From Peribacillus simplex (GTDB taxonomy: Bacteria; Bacillota; Bacilli; Bacillales; DSM-1321): a stretch of DNA of 64,000 bases. The notes beneath the pieces were generated by a model. The model was given only the letters and a program-made list of their open reading frames with translations, had not been told where the DNA came from and ran no database searches. The position numbers and the translations under genes were made by a program. Below are positions 16,255 through 24,790 of this stretch, in pieces (the stretch's first letter is position 1; every line of letters begins with the position of its first letter). The stretch is taken from NCBI RefSeq assembly GCF_030123325.1, contig NZ_CP126106.1:896001-960000 (forward strand), in the 5' to 3' direction.

Positions 16255-16923
16255 TTATCCTTCTACAATCGAGTAAGTCCCTTCACCACCATGGATTTCA
16301 AGGAACATGTCCATCAAGGATTTCGTTAGCTGATCTGCTTCCGTGATTGGAGTATTGGGTTGTAAATATACGATTTGGATGGCTTTTTTCGTTCCTTCGG
16401 TGACTTTCGTGCGTTCTGAATCAACGTAAGGACTTCCGAATGCGCCATCATGATCGGCTGAAGTGATCATATTTTCCATGGAATTCAAGCGGCCGTTCAA
16501 ACCGTCGTAACCATCTGCCCCTTCGCCAATCTTTATCGAGATGTCTCCTGATAATTTTTCCGCATCATAAATGCCGATCGGAACTTCATATAACAGCGAG
16601 AAGAAGTTATTCAAATCGATGGCTGAATGGATGGGTGTCAAGTAATTCTGGTTTTTTACGCGGCGGTAAAGGGCTTCCACGGAGGGGCGATACCGTGACG
16701 GGTTTGTTCCTGTAGCCTTGAAAATCTCCCGCCACGCTTTAATGCCGGAAAAGTCGGTCAATTCCTTTTCTTCAAGGTCGAAGAAAAGAGCTTCCTGAAA
16801 TAGCTGAAGTCTTCCTTTCACCATTTGCGGGGAGGGACCCACTTCGATGTTTTCATATGTAATGATCCCAACTTTGAATTCAGGGATTTTACTGCTAAGA
16901 TTAGCTGATACGGTAATTTCCAA
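16255..16923 (-). CDS. B3/B4 domain (phenylalanyl-tRNA synthetase beta-like) protein
   Basis: This 222-residue protein is made largely of the B3/B4 fold found in the PheT beta subunit. Seen: WREIFKATGTNPSRYRPSVEAL, then NYLTPIHSAIDLNNFFSL and DISIKIGEGADGY. Free-standing members are suspected of tRNA or amino-acid proofreading roles, but this is not established. The start is taken as the TTG at 16923, because a strong Shine-Dalgarno (ggaggtg) lies six bases before it; a longer frame to 16950 would run through that site. It is transcribed divergently from queG. Confidence 0.75.
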   Translation of the reverse strand: MEITVSANLSSKIPEFKVGIITYENIEVGPSPQMVKGRLQLFQEALFFDLEEKELTDFSGIKAWREIFKATGTNPSRYRPSVEALYRRVKNQNYLTPIHSAIDLNNFFSLLYEVPIGIYDAEKLSGDISIKIGEGADGYDGLNGRLNSMENMITSADHDGAFGSPYVDSERTKVTEGTKKAIQIVYLQPNTPITEADQLTKSLMDMFLEIHGGEGTYSIVEG

Positions 16924-17027
16924 CCGTTTCACCTCCAAAAATGATTGCAATTAGTTTATCATAGATAGCAATGGTTTGAAATGGATTCAAGCTTCAATGG
17001 GAATACTGAATGAAGTAGGTGATTTAT

Positions 17028-18167
17028 ATGGATATGAACTCATTCAAGCAAGAAGTGATTTTATATAGTAAGGAAATCGGCATCGATAAAATCGGCTTTA
17101 CATCGGCCACGGCTTTTACTGAATTGAAAGGTCGGCTGATACGTCAACAGGAACTGGATTATCAGTCAGGGTTTGAAGAAGCCGATATAGAAAAAAGGGT
17201 AAGGCCCGAATTGATATTCGATAAACCGCAATCCATCATTTCGATTGCGCTTGCTTATCCTTCGAAATTGAAGGATGCTCCGCAAAGTACAAAAAGTGAG
17301 CGGCGCGGGATCTTTTGCCGTGCTTCTTGGGGAACGGATTATCATACCGTTCTTCGTAATAGATTGCAGTTACTTGAGGATTTCATTAAAGATAAAGTGC
17401 CAGGGGCATTGACGAAATCCATGGTTGATACGGGCGAATTATCAGATAGGGCAGTGGCTGAACGTGCAGGAATTGGCTGGAGTGGAAAAAACAGTATGAT
17501 CATCACTCCGGAATTCGGGTCTTATGTATATTTGGGGGACATGATTACCAACCTGCCATTTGAACCTGATCAGCCGATGGAAGATCAATGCGGGACATGC
17601 AATAAATGTGTCGATGTTTGCCCGACTGGTGCGCTCGTTCAGGGCGGGCAGCTAAATTCCAAGCGTTGCATTGCATTCTTAACGCAGACAAAAGGTTTCC
17701 TTCCGGATGAGTTCAGGACGAAAATAGGCAATCGTTTGTATGGGTGTGATACATGCCAGACAGTTTGTCCGAAAAACAAAGGAATGGATTTTCATTTTCA
17801 TGAAGAGATGGAACCTGACCCCGAGCTGGCGAAACCGCTGTTGAAACCACTGCTTACGATTCCAAATCGGGACTTTAAAGAAACATACGGCCATGTTTCT
17901 GGATCTTGGCGTGGTAAGAAACCAATCCAACGGAATGCCATTTTAGCATTGGCCCACTTCAAAGATGAAACCGCATTGCCCCAATTGATACAGGTCATGA
18001 AGGATGATCCGCGGCCCGTAATCCGGGGGACAGCGGCCTGGGCAGTTGGGAAAATTGGAAGGGAGCAGGCCATTTCCATTCTGGAAGAAGCACGAATGAA
18101 GGAAACGGATGAAGAGGTACTCGCGGAAATTGAGAAAGGACTGCAGTTTACCTTGGAAACAAAATGA
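17028..18167 (+). CDS. queG: Epoxyqueuosine reductase QueG
   Basis: QueG reduces epoxyqueuosine to queuosine in tRNA, the last step of Q biosynthesis, using cobalamin and two [4Fe-4S] clusters. Cluster ligands are visible in CGTCNKCVDVCPTGAL and CDTCQTVCPKN; the catalytic region has SMVDTGELSDRAVAERAG. The C-terminal 80 residues hold HEAT-like helices (ALAHFKDETALPQL, RGTAAWAVGKIG), as in the long Bacillus form. The 379-residue length fits. The ATG at 17028 follows the Shine-Dalgarno aggtgat; the upstream GTG overlaps it. The neighbouring amidase and trmL match the B. subtilis yhb order. Confidence 0.95.
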   Translation: MDMNSFKQEVILYSKEIGIDKIGFTSATAFTELKGRLIRQQELDYQSGFEEADIEKRVRPELIFDKPQSIISIALAYPSKLKDAPQSTKSERRGIFCRASWGTDYHTVLRNRLQLLEDFIKDKVPGALTKSMVDTGELSDRAVAERAGIGWSGKNSMIITPEFGSYVYLGDMITNLPFEPDQPMEDQCGTCNKCVDVCPTGALVQGGQLNSKRCIAFLTQTKGFLPDEFRTKIGNRLYGCDTCQTVCPKNKGMDFHFHEEMEPDPELAKPLLKPLLTIPNRDFKETYGHVSGSWRGKKPIQRNAILALAHFKDETALPQLIQVMKDDPRPVIRGTAAWAVGKIGREQAISILEEARMKETDEEVLAEIEKGLQFTLETK

Positions 18168-18180
18168 TATCTAAAATGCA

Positions 18181-18214
18181 GTCGCCCCGTACATATTAAC
18201 GGGGCGGCTTTTTT
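18181..18214 (+). terminator. Terminator after queG
   Basis: gtcgccccgt pairs with acggggcggc over ten positions and is followed by six T residues. Confidence 0.85.
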
Positions 18215-18366
18215 GCTTGAAATATTCCGGTGCCATCAAGGAAACCTTTTTAATAAGTTTCATTATATTTAAAGGATTGAAATGCCCGCATTAATATGAA
18301 GTTGTGTTTTTGTCCATGCCTTCATACATACACATTAGCATAGATGGTAAGAAGGAGGGCATGAAC

Positions 18367-19224
18367 TTGAGGGAACAATTGCAACGCCTGTTACAAGAAA
18401 GAGTGGAGTTTTATACTTCCGATAATCTGGAACGGAGTGAAAGGAAGTTGCATTTGAAGAAGGAAATGATGAGGAACCGTGCTGCGGAAATTGTTCGGGT
18501 GAATGCGGCAGGAAAGGTGCATTCGAAGAAAAAGGAAGACAATGATACAGTCCTGACATATCATGTGCATCTGCAATATTTATTGAAACAGGAGGATTCA
18601 TTTTATATAGAAGAAGAAATGGAAGAAAGGGAGGCCCGGTTTCGAAATGGGTATATAGTGGATGAACGTGAGCTGTTTCCCAGCTTTGAAACCGAAGAGG
18701 CACCGCAAAAATGTGATCCAGGCGCAGATCGTCTCGCATATAAGTATGATCGAATGAAGGCCGTCCAATATGCCGAGCGTTGGTGGAACGAATTCAATCC
18801 GGCTTATCATAAATTCACTGATGATTGTACAAATTACATTTCACAATGTTTACATGCGGGAGGAATACCGACGTGGGGGGCGCCAAACAAAAATAAGGGC
18901 TGGTGGATAAGGGGGAAAAGCTGGAGTTACACATGGACGACGGCCCATTCTTTATATCATCTGCTTAAAGCCGGGAATGCCATCAGGACAAAGCAGGTGG
19001 AGTCGGCCAGGGAATTGAATTTGGGTGATATCCTCTGCATAGATTTCGAAGGGGACGGACGGTTTGATCATAACTTGATCGTAACGGCAAAGGACCAGGA
19101 CGGGATGCCGCTTGTGAATGCACATACGATGAACAGCCGTCACCGGTATTGGACATATGAGGATTCAACCAGATATACACCGAACATCGTTTATAAATTC
19201 TTTGTGATTTTGGATGGAAGGTGA
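18367..19224 (+). CDS. Amidase-domain protein (YhbB-like)
   Basis: This protein of about 285 residues has a charged helical N-terminal half (to about residue 140) and a C-terminal putative amidase domain (Amidase_6 type). It shows AVQYAERWWNEFNPAYHKF, then the catalytic-looking TDDCTNYISQCLHAGG cysteine and FDHNLIVTAK histidine. That Cys-His arrangement resembles NlpC/P60-like cysteine hydrolases. No signal peptide is visible. The Shine-Dalgarno aaggagg (18352-18358) is only two bases from the ATG 18361 but eight from the TTG 18367, which I prefer. Its place between queG and trmL matches B. subtilis yhbB. Confidence 0.75.
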   Translation: MREQLQRLLQERVEFYTSDNLERSERKLHLKKEMMRNRAAEIVRVNAAGKVHSKKKEDNDTVLTYHVHLQYLLKQEDSFYIEEEMEEREARFRNGYIVDERELFPSFETEEAPQKCDPGADRLAYKYDRMKAVQYAERWWNEFNPAYHKFTDDCTNYISQCLHAGGIPTWGAPNKNKGWWIRGKSWSYTWTTAHSLYHLLKAGNAIRTKQVESARELNLGDILCIDFEGDGRFDHNLIVTAKDQDGMPLVNAHTMNSRHRYWTYEDSTRYTPNIVYKFFVILDGR

Positions 19225-19249
19225 TTGGTTTTTAGTCTTTTTTGTTTAA

Positions 19250-19258
19250 TGCTATAAT
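19250..19258 (+). promoter_or_regulatory. Extended -10 promoter for trmL
   Basis: TGCTATAAT is a perfect extended -10 element about 35 bases before the trmL start; no good -35 box is seen, as is common for extended -10 promoters. Confidence 0.45.
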
Positions 19259-19291
19259 TAAGGTGAAGTTCAAACTAGAGGTGAAAATGAA

Positions 19292-19780
19292 GTGTCAATA
19301 CATGTAGTTTTATATCAACCACAGATTCCAGCAAATACAGGAAATATCGCAAGAACATGTGCAGGGACGGATACGTCTTTACATCTCATCCGCCCGCTCG
19401 GTTTCTCGACGGATGACAAACAGCTTAAACGGGCCGGACTCGATTATTGGGAGAATGTAAAGATCCATTATTATGATTCGTTAGATGAGTTTTATGAAAG
19501 AAATGCCGGCGGTGAATTTTATTACTTGACCAAATTCGGGGAACAGCCGCATTCCAGCTTCGATTACAGTGATCAAGACAGTGAAATATACTTCATTTTT
19601 GGCCGTGAAACGACGGGTCTTCCGAAAGAGCTGATCCAAGAAAATATGGACCGGTGCCTGCGGATTCCGATGACGGATAAAGTACGTTCCCTTAATCTGT
19701 CGAACACGGCTGCCATCTTGATTTATGAAGCACTGAGACAGCAAAATTACCGTGAATTGGATTTGAAAACAAAAGGTTGA
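19292..19780 (+). CDS. trmL: tRNA (cytidine/uridine-34-2'-O)-methyltransferase TrmL
   Basis: TrmL is a SPOUT-family dimer that methylates the wobble nucleotide of tRNA-Leu isoacceptors using S-adenosylmethionine. The 162-residue length is typical. The trefoil-knot motifs are clear: PQIPANTGNIARTC near the N-terminus, FGRETTGLP at about residue 107, and LRIPMTDKVRSLNLSNTAAI. The GTG start has a Shine-Dalgarno (agaggtga) seven bases before it. With queG upstream it forms a small tRNA wobble-modification neighbourhood, the equivalent of B. subtilis cspR. Confidence 0.95.
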   Translation: MSIHVVLYQPQIPANTGNIARTCAGTDTSLHLIRPLGFSTDDKQLKRAGLDYWENVKIHYYDSLDEFYERNAGGEFYYLTKFGEQPHSSFDYSDQDSEIYFIFGRETTGLPKELIQENMDRCLRIPMTDKVRSLNLSNTAAILIYEALRQQNYRELDLKTKG

Positions 19781-19801
19781 GTTTCATCAATATCTAACTG
19801 T

Positions 19802-19826
19802 CATCGGGGGCGTTTGGGCCCCGATG
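19802..19826 (+). terminator. GC-rich hairpin after trmL
   Basis: catcgggg (19802-19809) pairs with ccccgatg (19819-19826). The following T run is poor, so termination may be partial. Confidence 0.4.
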
Positions 19827-19865
19827 ATGGAGCTTTACTTTACATATTCTTAAGGGGTGGGAGCA

Positions 19866-20615
19866 TTGAATAACATTATTGAGAAGATTTTAGATCACCG
19901 TTCCATTCGTTCTTTTGAGGACAAGTTATTGTCTGAGGAGCAAATCAATACGATTGTGGAATGTGCCCAAGCGGCATCGACTTCAAGCTATATTCAAGCG
20001 TATTCAATCATAGGGGTAACCGATCCCGAAAAGAAAGCCAAGCTTGCTGAACTTGCCGGACCACAATCATATGTAGAGAAGAATGGACATCTATTCGTCT
20101 TTTGCGCCGATTTATATCGTCAGGATATGGTTTCCGAAATGGAAAACAAGGACCTGTCCGAATCGATTGAAAGTACGGAGAAATTCATGGTTGCCTGTAT
20201 CGATGCTGCTCTTGCGGCTCAAAATGCAGCATTGGCAGCAGAATCAATGGATCTTGGCATTTGCTATATAGGCGGGATCCGCAATAATCTCCCGGAAGTG
20301 TCAGCGATTTTGAATATACCGCATCGCGTTATACCATTATTCGGTCTAGTGGTCGGATATCCGAAAAACCGTTCGGATAAAAAGCCGCGTTTGCCGCTGG
20401 CCAATATCTATCATGAAAATGGATATCAGGAGGATAAGCAAGAGTTCACCGGACAACTTGAAGCGTATAATGAAACGATTTCCAATTATTATGATCTTCG
20501 CACTAATGGTAAACGAAAAGACACCTGGACCGAGCAAATGGCTGGAATGCTTGGTAAGAAAAGCAGGTTGTACATGAAAGATTACGTTGAGAAACAAGGA
20601 TTTAAGAAGCATTGA
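19866..20615 (+). CDS. NADPH-dependent nitro/flavin reductase (NfsA/NfrA type)
   Basis: This 249-residue FMN enzyme belongs to the NfsA/NfrA group. Typical motifs are DHRSIRSFEDKLLSEEQI at the N-terminus (FMN phosphate binding), AALAAQNAALAAESMDLG and ICYIGGIRNNL in the middle, and the PLFGLVVGYP strand. It reduces nitroaromatics, quinones or free flavin with NADPH. The TTG at 19866 is chosen: the Shine-Dalgarno aagggg ends at 19857, overlapping the alternative GTG. A strong hairpin at 20681 ends the unit. Confidence 0.88.
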   Translation: MNNIIEKILDHRSIRSFEDKLLSEEQINTIVECAQAASTSSYIQAYSIIGVTDPEKKAKLAELAGPQSYVEKNGHLFVFCADLYRQDMVSEMENKDLSESIESTEKFMVACIDAALAAQNAALAAESMDLGICYIGGIRNNLPEVSAILNIPHRVIPLFGLVVGYPKNRSDKKPRLPLANIYHENGYQEDKQEFTGQLEAYNETISNYYDLRTNGKRKDTWTEQMAGMLGKKSRLYMKDYVEKQGFKKH

Positions 20616-20680
20616 TTGTTGTAAATGGCCTATTAGGAATATTCTTGCCTTCCCCATAAGGGGCATCTTTCAATGAGCCA

Positions 20681-20726
20681 AGCAGTAGAGGTCCCGGAAA
20701 TGTTTCCGGGACCTCTACTGCTTTCA
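20681..20726 (+). terminator. Long perfect palindromic terminator
   Basis: Bases 20681-20700 are perfectly complementary to 20703-20722 with only two bases between them (stem begins agcagtagaggtcccgg). A short T-rich end follows. The stem is unusually long for a terminator. Confidence 0.7.
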
Positions 20727-20801
20727 TTTGTCAGTAGGTATATACGGTTCGTCTCAAGAAATCCTGTCAGAAGTCCTTCTTATATACCCATGAAATTACC
20801 A

Positions 20802-20830
20802 TTGACAATATATATATATAGAATTATAGT
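20802..20830 (+). promoter_or_regulatory. Promoter of the iron-uptake operon
   Basis: TTGACA (20802-20807) and TATAGT (20825-20830) are spaced by 17 bases. A Fur box follows about 13 bases after the -10 box. Confidence 0.75.
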
Positions 20831-20842
20831 AATTAAGTAATA

Positions 20843-20861
20843 GATAATGATAATCATTTTC
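20843..20861. promoter_or_regulatory. Fur box
   Basis: GATAATGATAATCATTTTC matches 18 of 19 bases of the classical Fur consensus. It lies over the expected transcription start of the iron ABC operon, so Fe(II)-Fur should block transcription in iron-replete cells. Confidence 0.9.
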
Positions 20862-20907
20862 ATTTGACTTTTTACTTACCTATTTTTCAGTAAATGGAGG
20901 TTGAAAA

Positions 20908-21756
20908 ATGGTTCGCCTATATACAGAGAATTTAGAAATTGGTTATGGTGAACGTTTAATTGTAAAAGATCTCAGTGTGGAAATTCCGGATAAAAAGATC
21001 ACAACGATCATCGGTTCAAATGGTTGTGGGAAATCGACACTTTTGAAAGCGATCACCAGAATCATTCCAAATCAATCAGGTTCGGTTGTTTTGGATGGGG
21101 TGAATATTTCAAAAGAAAGCACTAAGATCCTTGCAAGAAAAATGGCCATTCTTCCTCAGACTCCCGAGAGTGCAAGCGGTTTGACGGTTGGGGAGCTTGT
21201 ATCATATGGGCGCTTTCCCTATCAAAAAGGTTTTGGGCGTCTCACCCAAAAAGACTATGATGTGATTGATTGGGCACTTGAAGTGACCGGCACGAAAGAC
21301 TTCAAGTTCCGTCCGGTTGATGCTCTTTCAGGAGGTCAGCGCCAGCGTGTTTGGATTGCGATGGCCCTTGCCCAGGAAACGGAAATAATCTTCCTTGATG
21401 AGCCGACCACCTATTTGGACATGGCGCATCAACTGGAGGTTCTAGAATTATTACAGAGGCTGAATGTGGAACAGGGACGTACAATCGTCATGGTTCTTCA
21501 TGATTTAAACCAAGCTGCTCGCTTTGCCGACTATATCATTGCCTTAAAGGATGGGGAAATAGTCAAAGCGGGAGATTGTGAAGAAGTCATCACTCATGAA
21601 GTGCTTAAGGAAGTCTTCCATATTGATGCGGTAATCGGACGAGATCAACGAACGAACAAACCAATGTGCAGCACATACAATTTATTAAAAGGAGATTTGA
21701 CAACAAATGAAAAAGATAATGATCCCGTTTATTCTGCTGTTAGTGTTAATTATTAG
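20908..21756 (+). CDS. Ferric siderophore ABC transporter, ATP-binding protein
   Basis: This 282-residue ATPase has Walker A GSNGCGKST (about residue 37), signature LSGGQRQR, Walker B IIFLDEPT and the switch histidine in MVLHDLNQA. It is of the FecE/YusV class that powers siderophore import. It is the first gene of the Fur-controlled operon with a binding lipoprotein and two permeases. Its last 50 bases overlap the lipoprotein gene in another frame, and the C-terminal tail past TYNLLKGD is probably not conserved. Hydroxamate siderophores are a likely substrate by analogy. Confidence 0.92.
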   Translation: MVRLYTENLEIGYGERLIVKDLSVEIPDKKITTIIGSNGCGKSTLLKAITRIIPNQSGSVVLDGVNISKESTKILARKMAILPQTPESASGLTVGELVSYGRFPYQKGFGRLTQKDYDVIDWALEVTGTKDFKFRPVDALSGGQRQRVWIAMALAQETEIIFLDEPTTYLDMAHQLEVLELLQRLNVEQGRTIVMVLHDLNQAARFADYIIALKDGEIVKAGDCEEVITHEVLKEVFHIDAVIGRDQRTNKPMCSTYNLLKGDLTTNEKDNDPVYSAVSVNY

Positions 21757-22627
21757 TGCTTGCGGTAACGAGTCAACCGAAAAAGAGAAAAGCACTGCTT
21801 CAAAAAAGGAAAAATCACGTACAATCACGTACCAATCTGAAAATGGTCCTGTTGAAGTGCCTGCAGATCCTCAGCGTGTTTTAGTACTATCTTCTTTCGC
21901 AGGTAACGTAATGGCATTGGATGTTAACCTTGTAGGGGTTGATTCGTGGTCTAAAATGAACCCGAACTTTAAAGAGTTAAAAGATGTCGAAGAAGTGACG
22001 GACGAAAACCTGGAAAAAATCATCGAGTTGAATCCGGATTTAATCATTGGTTTATCAACGATTAAAAATGTTGATAAATTAAAGGAAATTGCTCCAACTG
22101 TAACGTATACATACGGAAAAGTGGACTATTTAACACAACATGTAGAAATCGGTAAACTTTTGAATAAAGAAAAAGAAGCCCAAGCATGGGTGGATGATTT
22201 CAAAAAACGGGCAAAAACCACTGGTGATGAAATTAAGGCTAAAATTGGTGAAGATGCTACCGTTTCCGTTTTTGAAAAGTTTGACAAGCAGTTCTATGTA
22301 TACGGCGATAATTGGGGCCGTGGAACGGAAATCCTTTATCAAGAAATGAAATTGGGCATGCCTGAAAAGGTAAAAGAAACGGCATTGAAAGATGGTTACT
22401 TTGCTTTATCATTAGAAGTCCTGAAAGACTATGCCGGAGATTATGTGATTTTGAGCAATAACAAAGATCAGGACAATTCATTCCAACAAACAGATACGTT
22501 TAAAAACATACCTGCCGTTAAAAACAATCAACTATATGAAGCTGATGCAAAAAAATTCTACTTCAATGATCCAATAACATTAGAATACCAATTAGACTTC
22601 TTTTCCAAAAGTTTTCTTGGAAAATAA
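21707..22627 (+). CDS. Ferric siderophore-binding lipoprotein
   Basis: This 306-residue protein starts with a lipoprotein signal (KKIMIPFILLLVLI, lipobox ISAC) and has a two-lobed periplasmic-binding fold of the FhuD/FeuA class. Seen: GPVEVPADPQRVLVLS, NPDLIIGLSTIKNV, and the long linker helix around KEKEAQAWVDDFKKR. It captures ferric siderophore outside the membrane for the permeases downstream. Its Shine-Dalgarno (aaaggagat) and start lie inside the ATPase gene. It resembles YfiY/YhfQ-type binding proteins; the ligand is unproven. Confidence 0.92.
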   Translation: MKKIMIPFILLLVLIISACGNESTEKEKSTASKKEKSRTITYQSENGPVEVPADPQRVLVLSSFAGNVMALDVNLVGVDSWSKMNPNFKELKDVEEVTDENLEKIIELNPDLIIGLSTIKNVDKLKEIAPTVTYTYGKVDYLTQHVEIGKLLNKEKEAQAWVDDFKKRAKTTGDEIKAKIGEDATVSVFEKFDKQFYVYGDNWGRGTEILYQEMKLGMPEKVKETALKDGYFALSLEVLKDYAGDYVILSNNKDQDNSFQQTDTFKNIPAVKNNQLYEADAKKFYFNDPITLEYQLDFFSKSFLGK

Positions 22628-22693
22628 TACAGCGAGGGAGAGGGATTCCAATTCCTCTCCTTTTATTCTATAAAAAAGAGATGAGAGAGACAG

Positions 22694-23704
22694 ATGACTA
22701 ATGAAAATCAACGTTTCATCCCATTTATATATAAACTGATCATAGGGATCGCTCTATTCATAGGCATGTTCATTGTTTCAATGGCATTTGGTGCGGCGGA
22801 TGTTACCGTAAAAGATGTCTGGCAAGCACTGACATCAAATGCTGCTGGTGAAAAGCTTTCAATCATCCGGGAAATCCGTTTCCCTCGTGAAGTGGGGGCA
22901 ATCTTTGTGGGTGCAGCACTTGCCGTTTCCGGTGCCATCATGCAGGGAATGACTAGGAATCCACTTGCTGATCCGGGGCTGCTTGGATTGACGGCAGGAG
23001 CCAATGCAGGTCTCGCCATTACTTTGGCATTCATTCCAAATGCCAATAATTTAGGGATCATGATTGCGTGTTTTATAGGTTCCGCTGTGGGGGCAACCAT
23101 GGTTTTCGGGATCGGTGCGATGAAAAAGGGAGGATTTTCTCCTTTACGGATCGTATTGGCTGGTGCTGCAGTCTCTGCATTCCTTTTTGCCGTTTCGCAA
23201 GGCGTCGGCATATATTTCAAAGTATCAAAAGATGTATCGATGTGGACTGCAGGCGGGAATATCGGAACATCATGGGACCAGCTTCGTGTAATCGTCCCTT
23301 TCATTTTAATAGGCATCCTGATCTCCCTTTTCTTTTCCAGACAGCTCACCATACTAAGCTTAAGTGAAGAAGTGGCGGTAGGATTAGGTCAAAAGACAAC
23401 ACAAATAAAGGCGGTTCTCTTCGTAGTCATCATTCTCCTGGCAGGCGCTGCCGTTGCACTTGTTGGAAATATGGTATTCATCGGGTTAATGGTCCCCCAT
23501 ATGGTCCGGGCTTTCGTGGGTACGGATTATCGATTCATCCTGCCTATGTCCGCGATTTTAGGAGCCACTTTCATGCTACTTGCCGATACGATCGGCCGTA
23601 CAATCAATTCTCCATATGAAACACCTGTGGTAGCGATTGTTGCGATGATAGGTTTACCTTTCTTCCTCCTAATCGTGCGTAAAGGAGGTAAAGCATTTTC
23701 ATGA
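22694..23704 (+). CDS. Ferric siderophore permease, FecCD family (first)
   Basis: This 336-residue integral membrane protein has the ten-helix FecCD/BtuC pattern: FPREVGAIFVGAALAVSGA, MQGMTRNPLADPGLLGLTAG, and the ATPase-coupling GLMVPHMVRAFVG near the C-terminus. It pairs with the next permease to form the heterodimeric channel; the stop and next start overlap (ATGA at 23701). Confidence 0.93.
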   Translation: MTNENQRFIPFIYKLIIGIALFIGMFIVSMAFGAADVTVKDVWQALTSNAAGEKLSIIREIRFPREVGAIFVGAALAVSGAIMQGMTRNPLADPGLLGLTAGANAGLAITLAFIPNANNLGIMIACFIGSAVGATMVFGIGAMKKGGFSPLRIVLAGAAVSAFLFAVSQGVGIYFKVSKDVSMWTAGGNIGTSWDQLRVIVPFILIGILISLFFSRQLTILSLSEEVAVGLGQKTTQIKAVLFVVIILLAGAAVALVGNMVFIGLMVPHMVRAFVGTDYRFILPMSAILGATFMLLADTIGRTINSPYETPVVAIVAMIGLPFFLLIVRKGGKAFS

Positions 23705-24708
23705 TCCAGTCAGCTTTAGTCAAAAAACAGCGATGGATAGTAGGTGCGTTATCCGCACTCATTATCATTACGATCATTATAGGGACGTGTTCGGGATATT
23801 CGAATCTTTCTTTAGGGCGACTGATTCCAACACTTATCGGGCAAGGGACATTTAAAGAGGAATTCATATTATTTTCCGTCCGATTACCCCGAATCATCAT
23901 CACCCTTTTAGCAGGCATGGCCCTTGCACTGTCGGGTGCCATTCTACAAGGGATCACACGTAATGATTTAGCCGATCCCGGAATCATCGGAATCAACTCA
24001 GGAGCAGGTGTGGCCATTGCCGCTTTCTTTCTGTTTTTCCCGCTTGACGCTGGTTCTTTTGTTTATATGGTTCCGCTTGTTGGTTTTATCGGAGCGTTAC
24101 TGACGGCCTGTTTAATATATATCCTCTCATACAAGAGGAAGAGTGGACTTGAACCCGTCCGGTTAGTGTTGATCGGCGTAGGTTTTTCAATGGCGCTTTC
24201 AGGCCTGATGATTGTCCTCATTTCGTCAGCGGAACGAGCGAAGGTCGATTTCATCGCAAAATGGTTGGCAGGAAATATATGGGGCACGGATTGGCCTTTC
24301 ATTTGGGCAATTCTTCCATGGTTAATCATTCTCATTCCATTCACTTTATATAAAGCAAATCGTTTGAATCTGCTTGGTTTAAGTGAACCGGTCGCAATTG
24401 GGGTCGGTGTATCGATCGAAAAGGAGCGGATCGTACTGCTGATCACGGCTGTGGCATTGGCAGCGGCTGCCGTTTCTGTTACAGGCGGAATTGCATTCAT
24501 TGGTCTCATGGCCCCGCATATAGCAAAATCCTTGGTAGGGCCTCGAAATCAACTATTCATTCCGGTTGCCATTTTAATTGGTGGATGGCTATTGTTGCTT
24601 GCCGATACAATAGGCCGTAATATGATTGAACCCGAGGGGATTCCTGCAGGTATCATGGTTGCATTGATCGGTGCTCCTTATTTCATGTATTTATTGTTGA
24701 AAAAATAA
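23701..24708 (+). CDS. Ferric siderophore permease, FecCD family (second)
   Basis: This 335-residue FecCD permease is the partner of the preceding one. It repeats the family landmarks: LPRIIITLLAGMALALSGA, LQGITRNDLADPGIIGINSG, and GLMAPHIAKSLVG for the ATPase contact. It overlaps the upstream gene by four bases, so the two are translationally coupled and probably made in equal amounts. A terminator follows directly at 24718. Confidence 0.93.
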   Translation: MIQSALVKKQRWIVGALSALIIITIIIGTCSGYSNLSLGRLIPTLIGQGTFKEEFILFSVRLPRIIITLLAGMALALSGAILQGITRNDLADPGIIGINSGAGVAIAAFFLFFPLDAGSFVYMVPLVGFIGALLTACLIYILSYKRKSGLEPVRLVLIGVGFSMALSGLMIVLISSAERAKVDFIAKWLAGNIWGTDWPFIWAILPWLIILIPFTLYKANRLNLLGLSEPVAIGVGVSIEKERIVLLITAVALAAAAVSVTGGIAFIGLMAPHIAKSLVGPRNQLFIPVAILIGGWLLLLADTIGRNMIEPEGIPAGIMVALIGAPYFMYLLLKK

Positions 24709-24717
24709 GTTATTGTT

Positions 24718-24756
24718 AAAATCCCTTGAAATCATTCAGGGGATTTTATGTTTTTT
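24718..24756 (+). terminator. Terminator of the iron operon
   Basis: aaaatcccttgaa pairs with ttcaggggatttt over 13 positions (one G-U) and is followed by a T-rich tract. Confidence 0.85.
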
Positions 24757-24790
24757 GGTTCTTCTGTAATTTTCCGTTTTTAATCATGTA

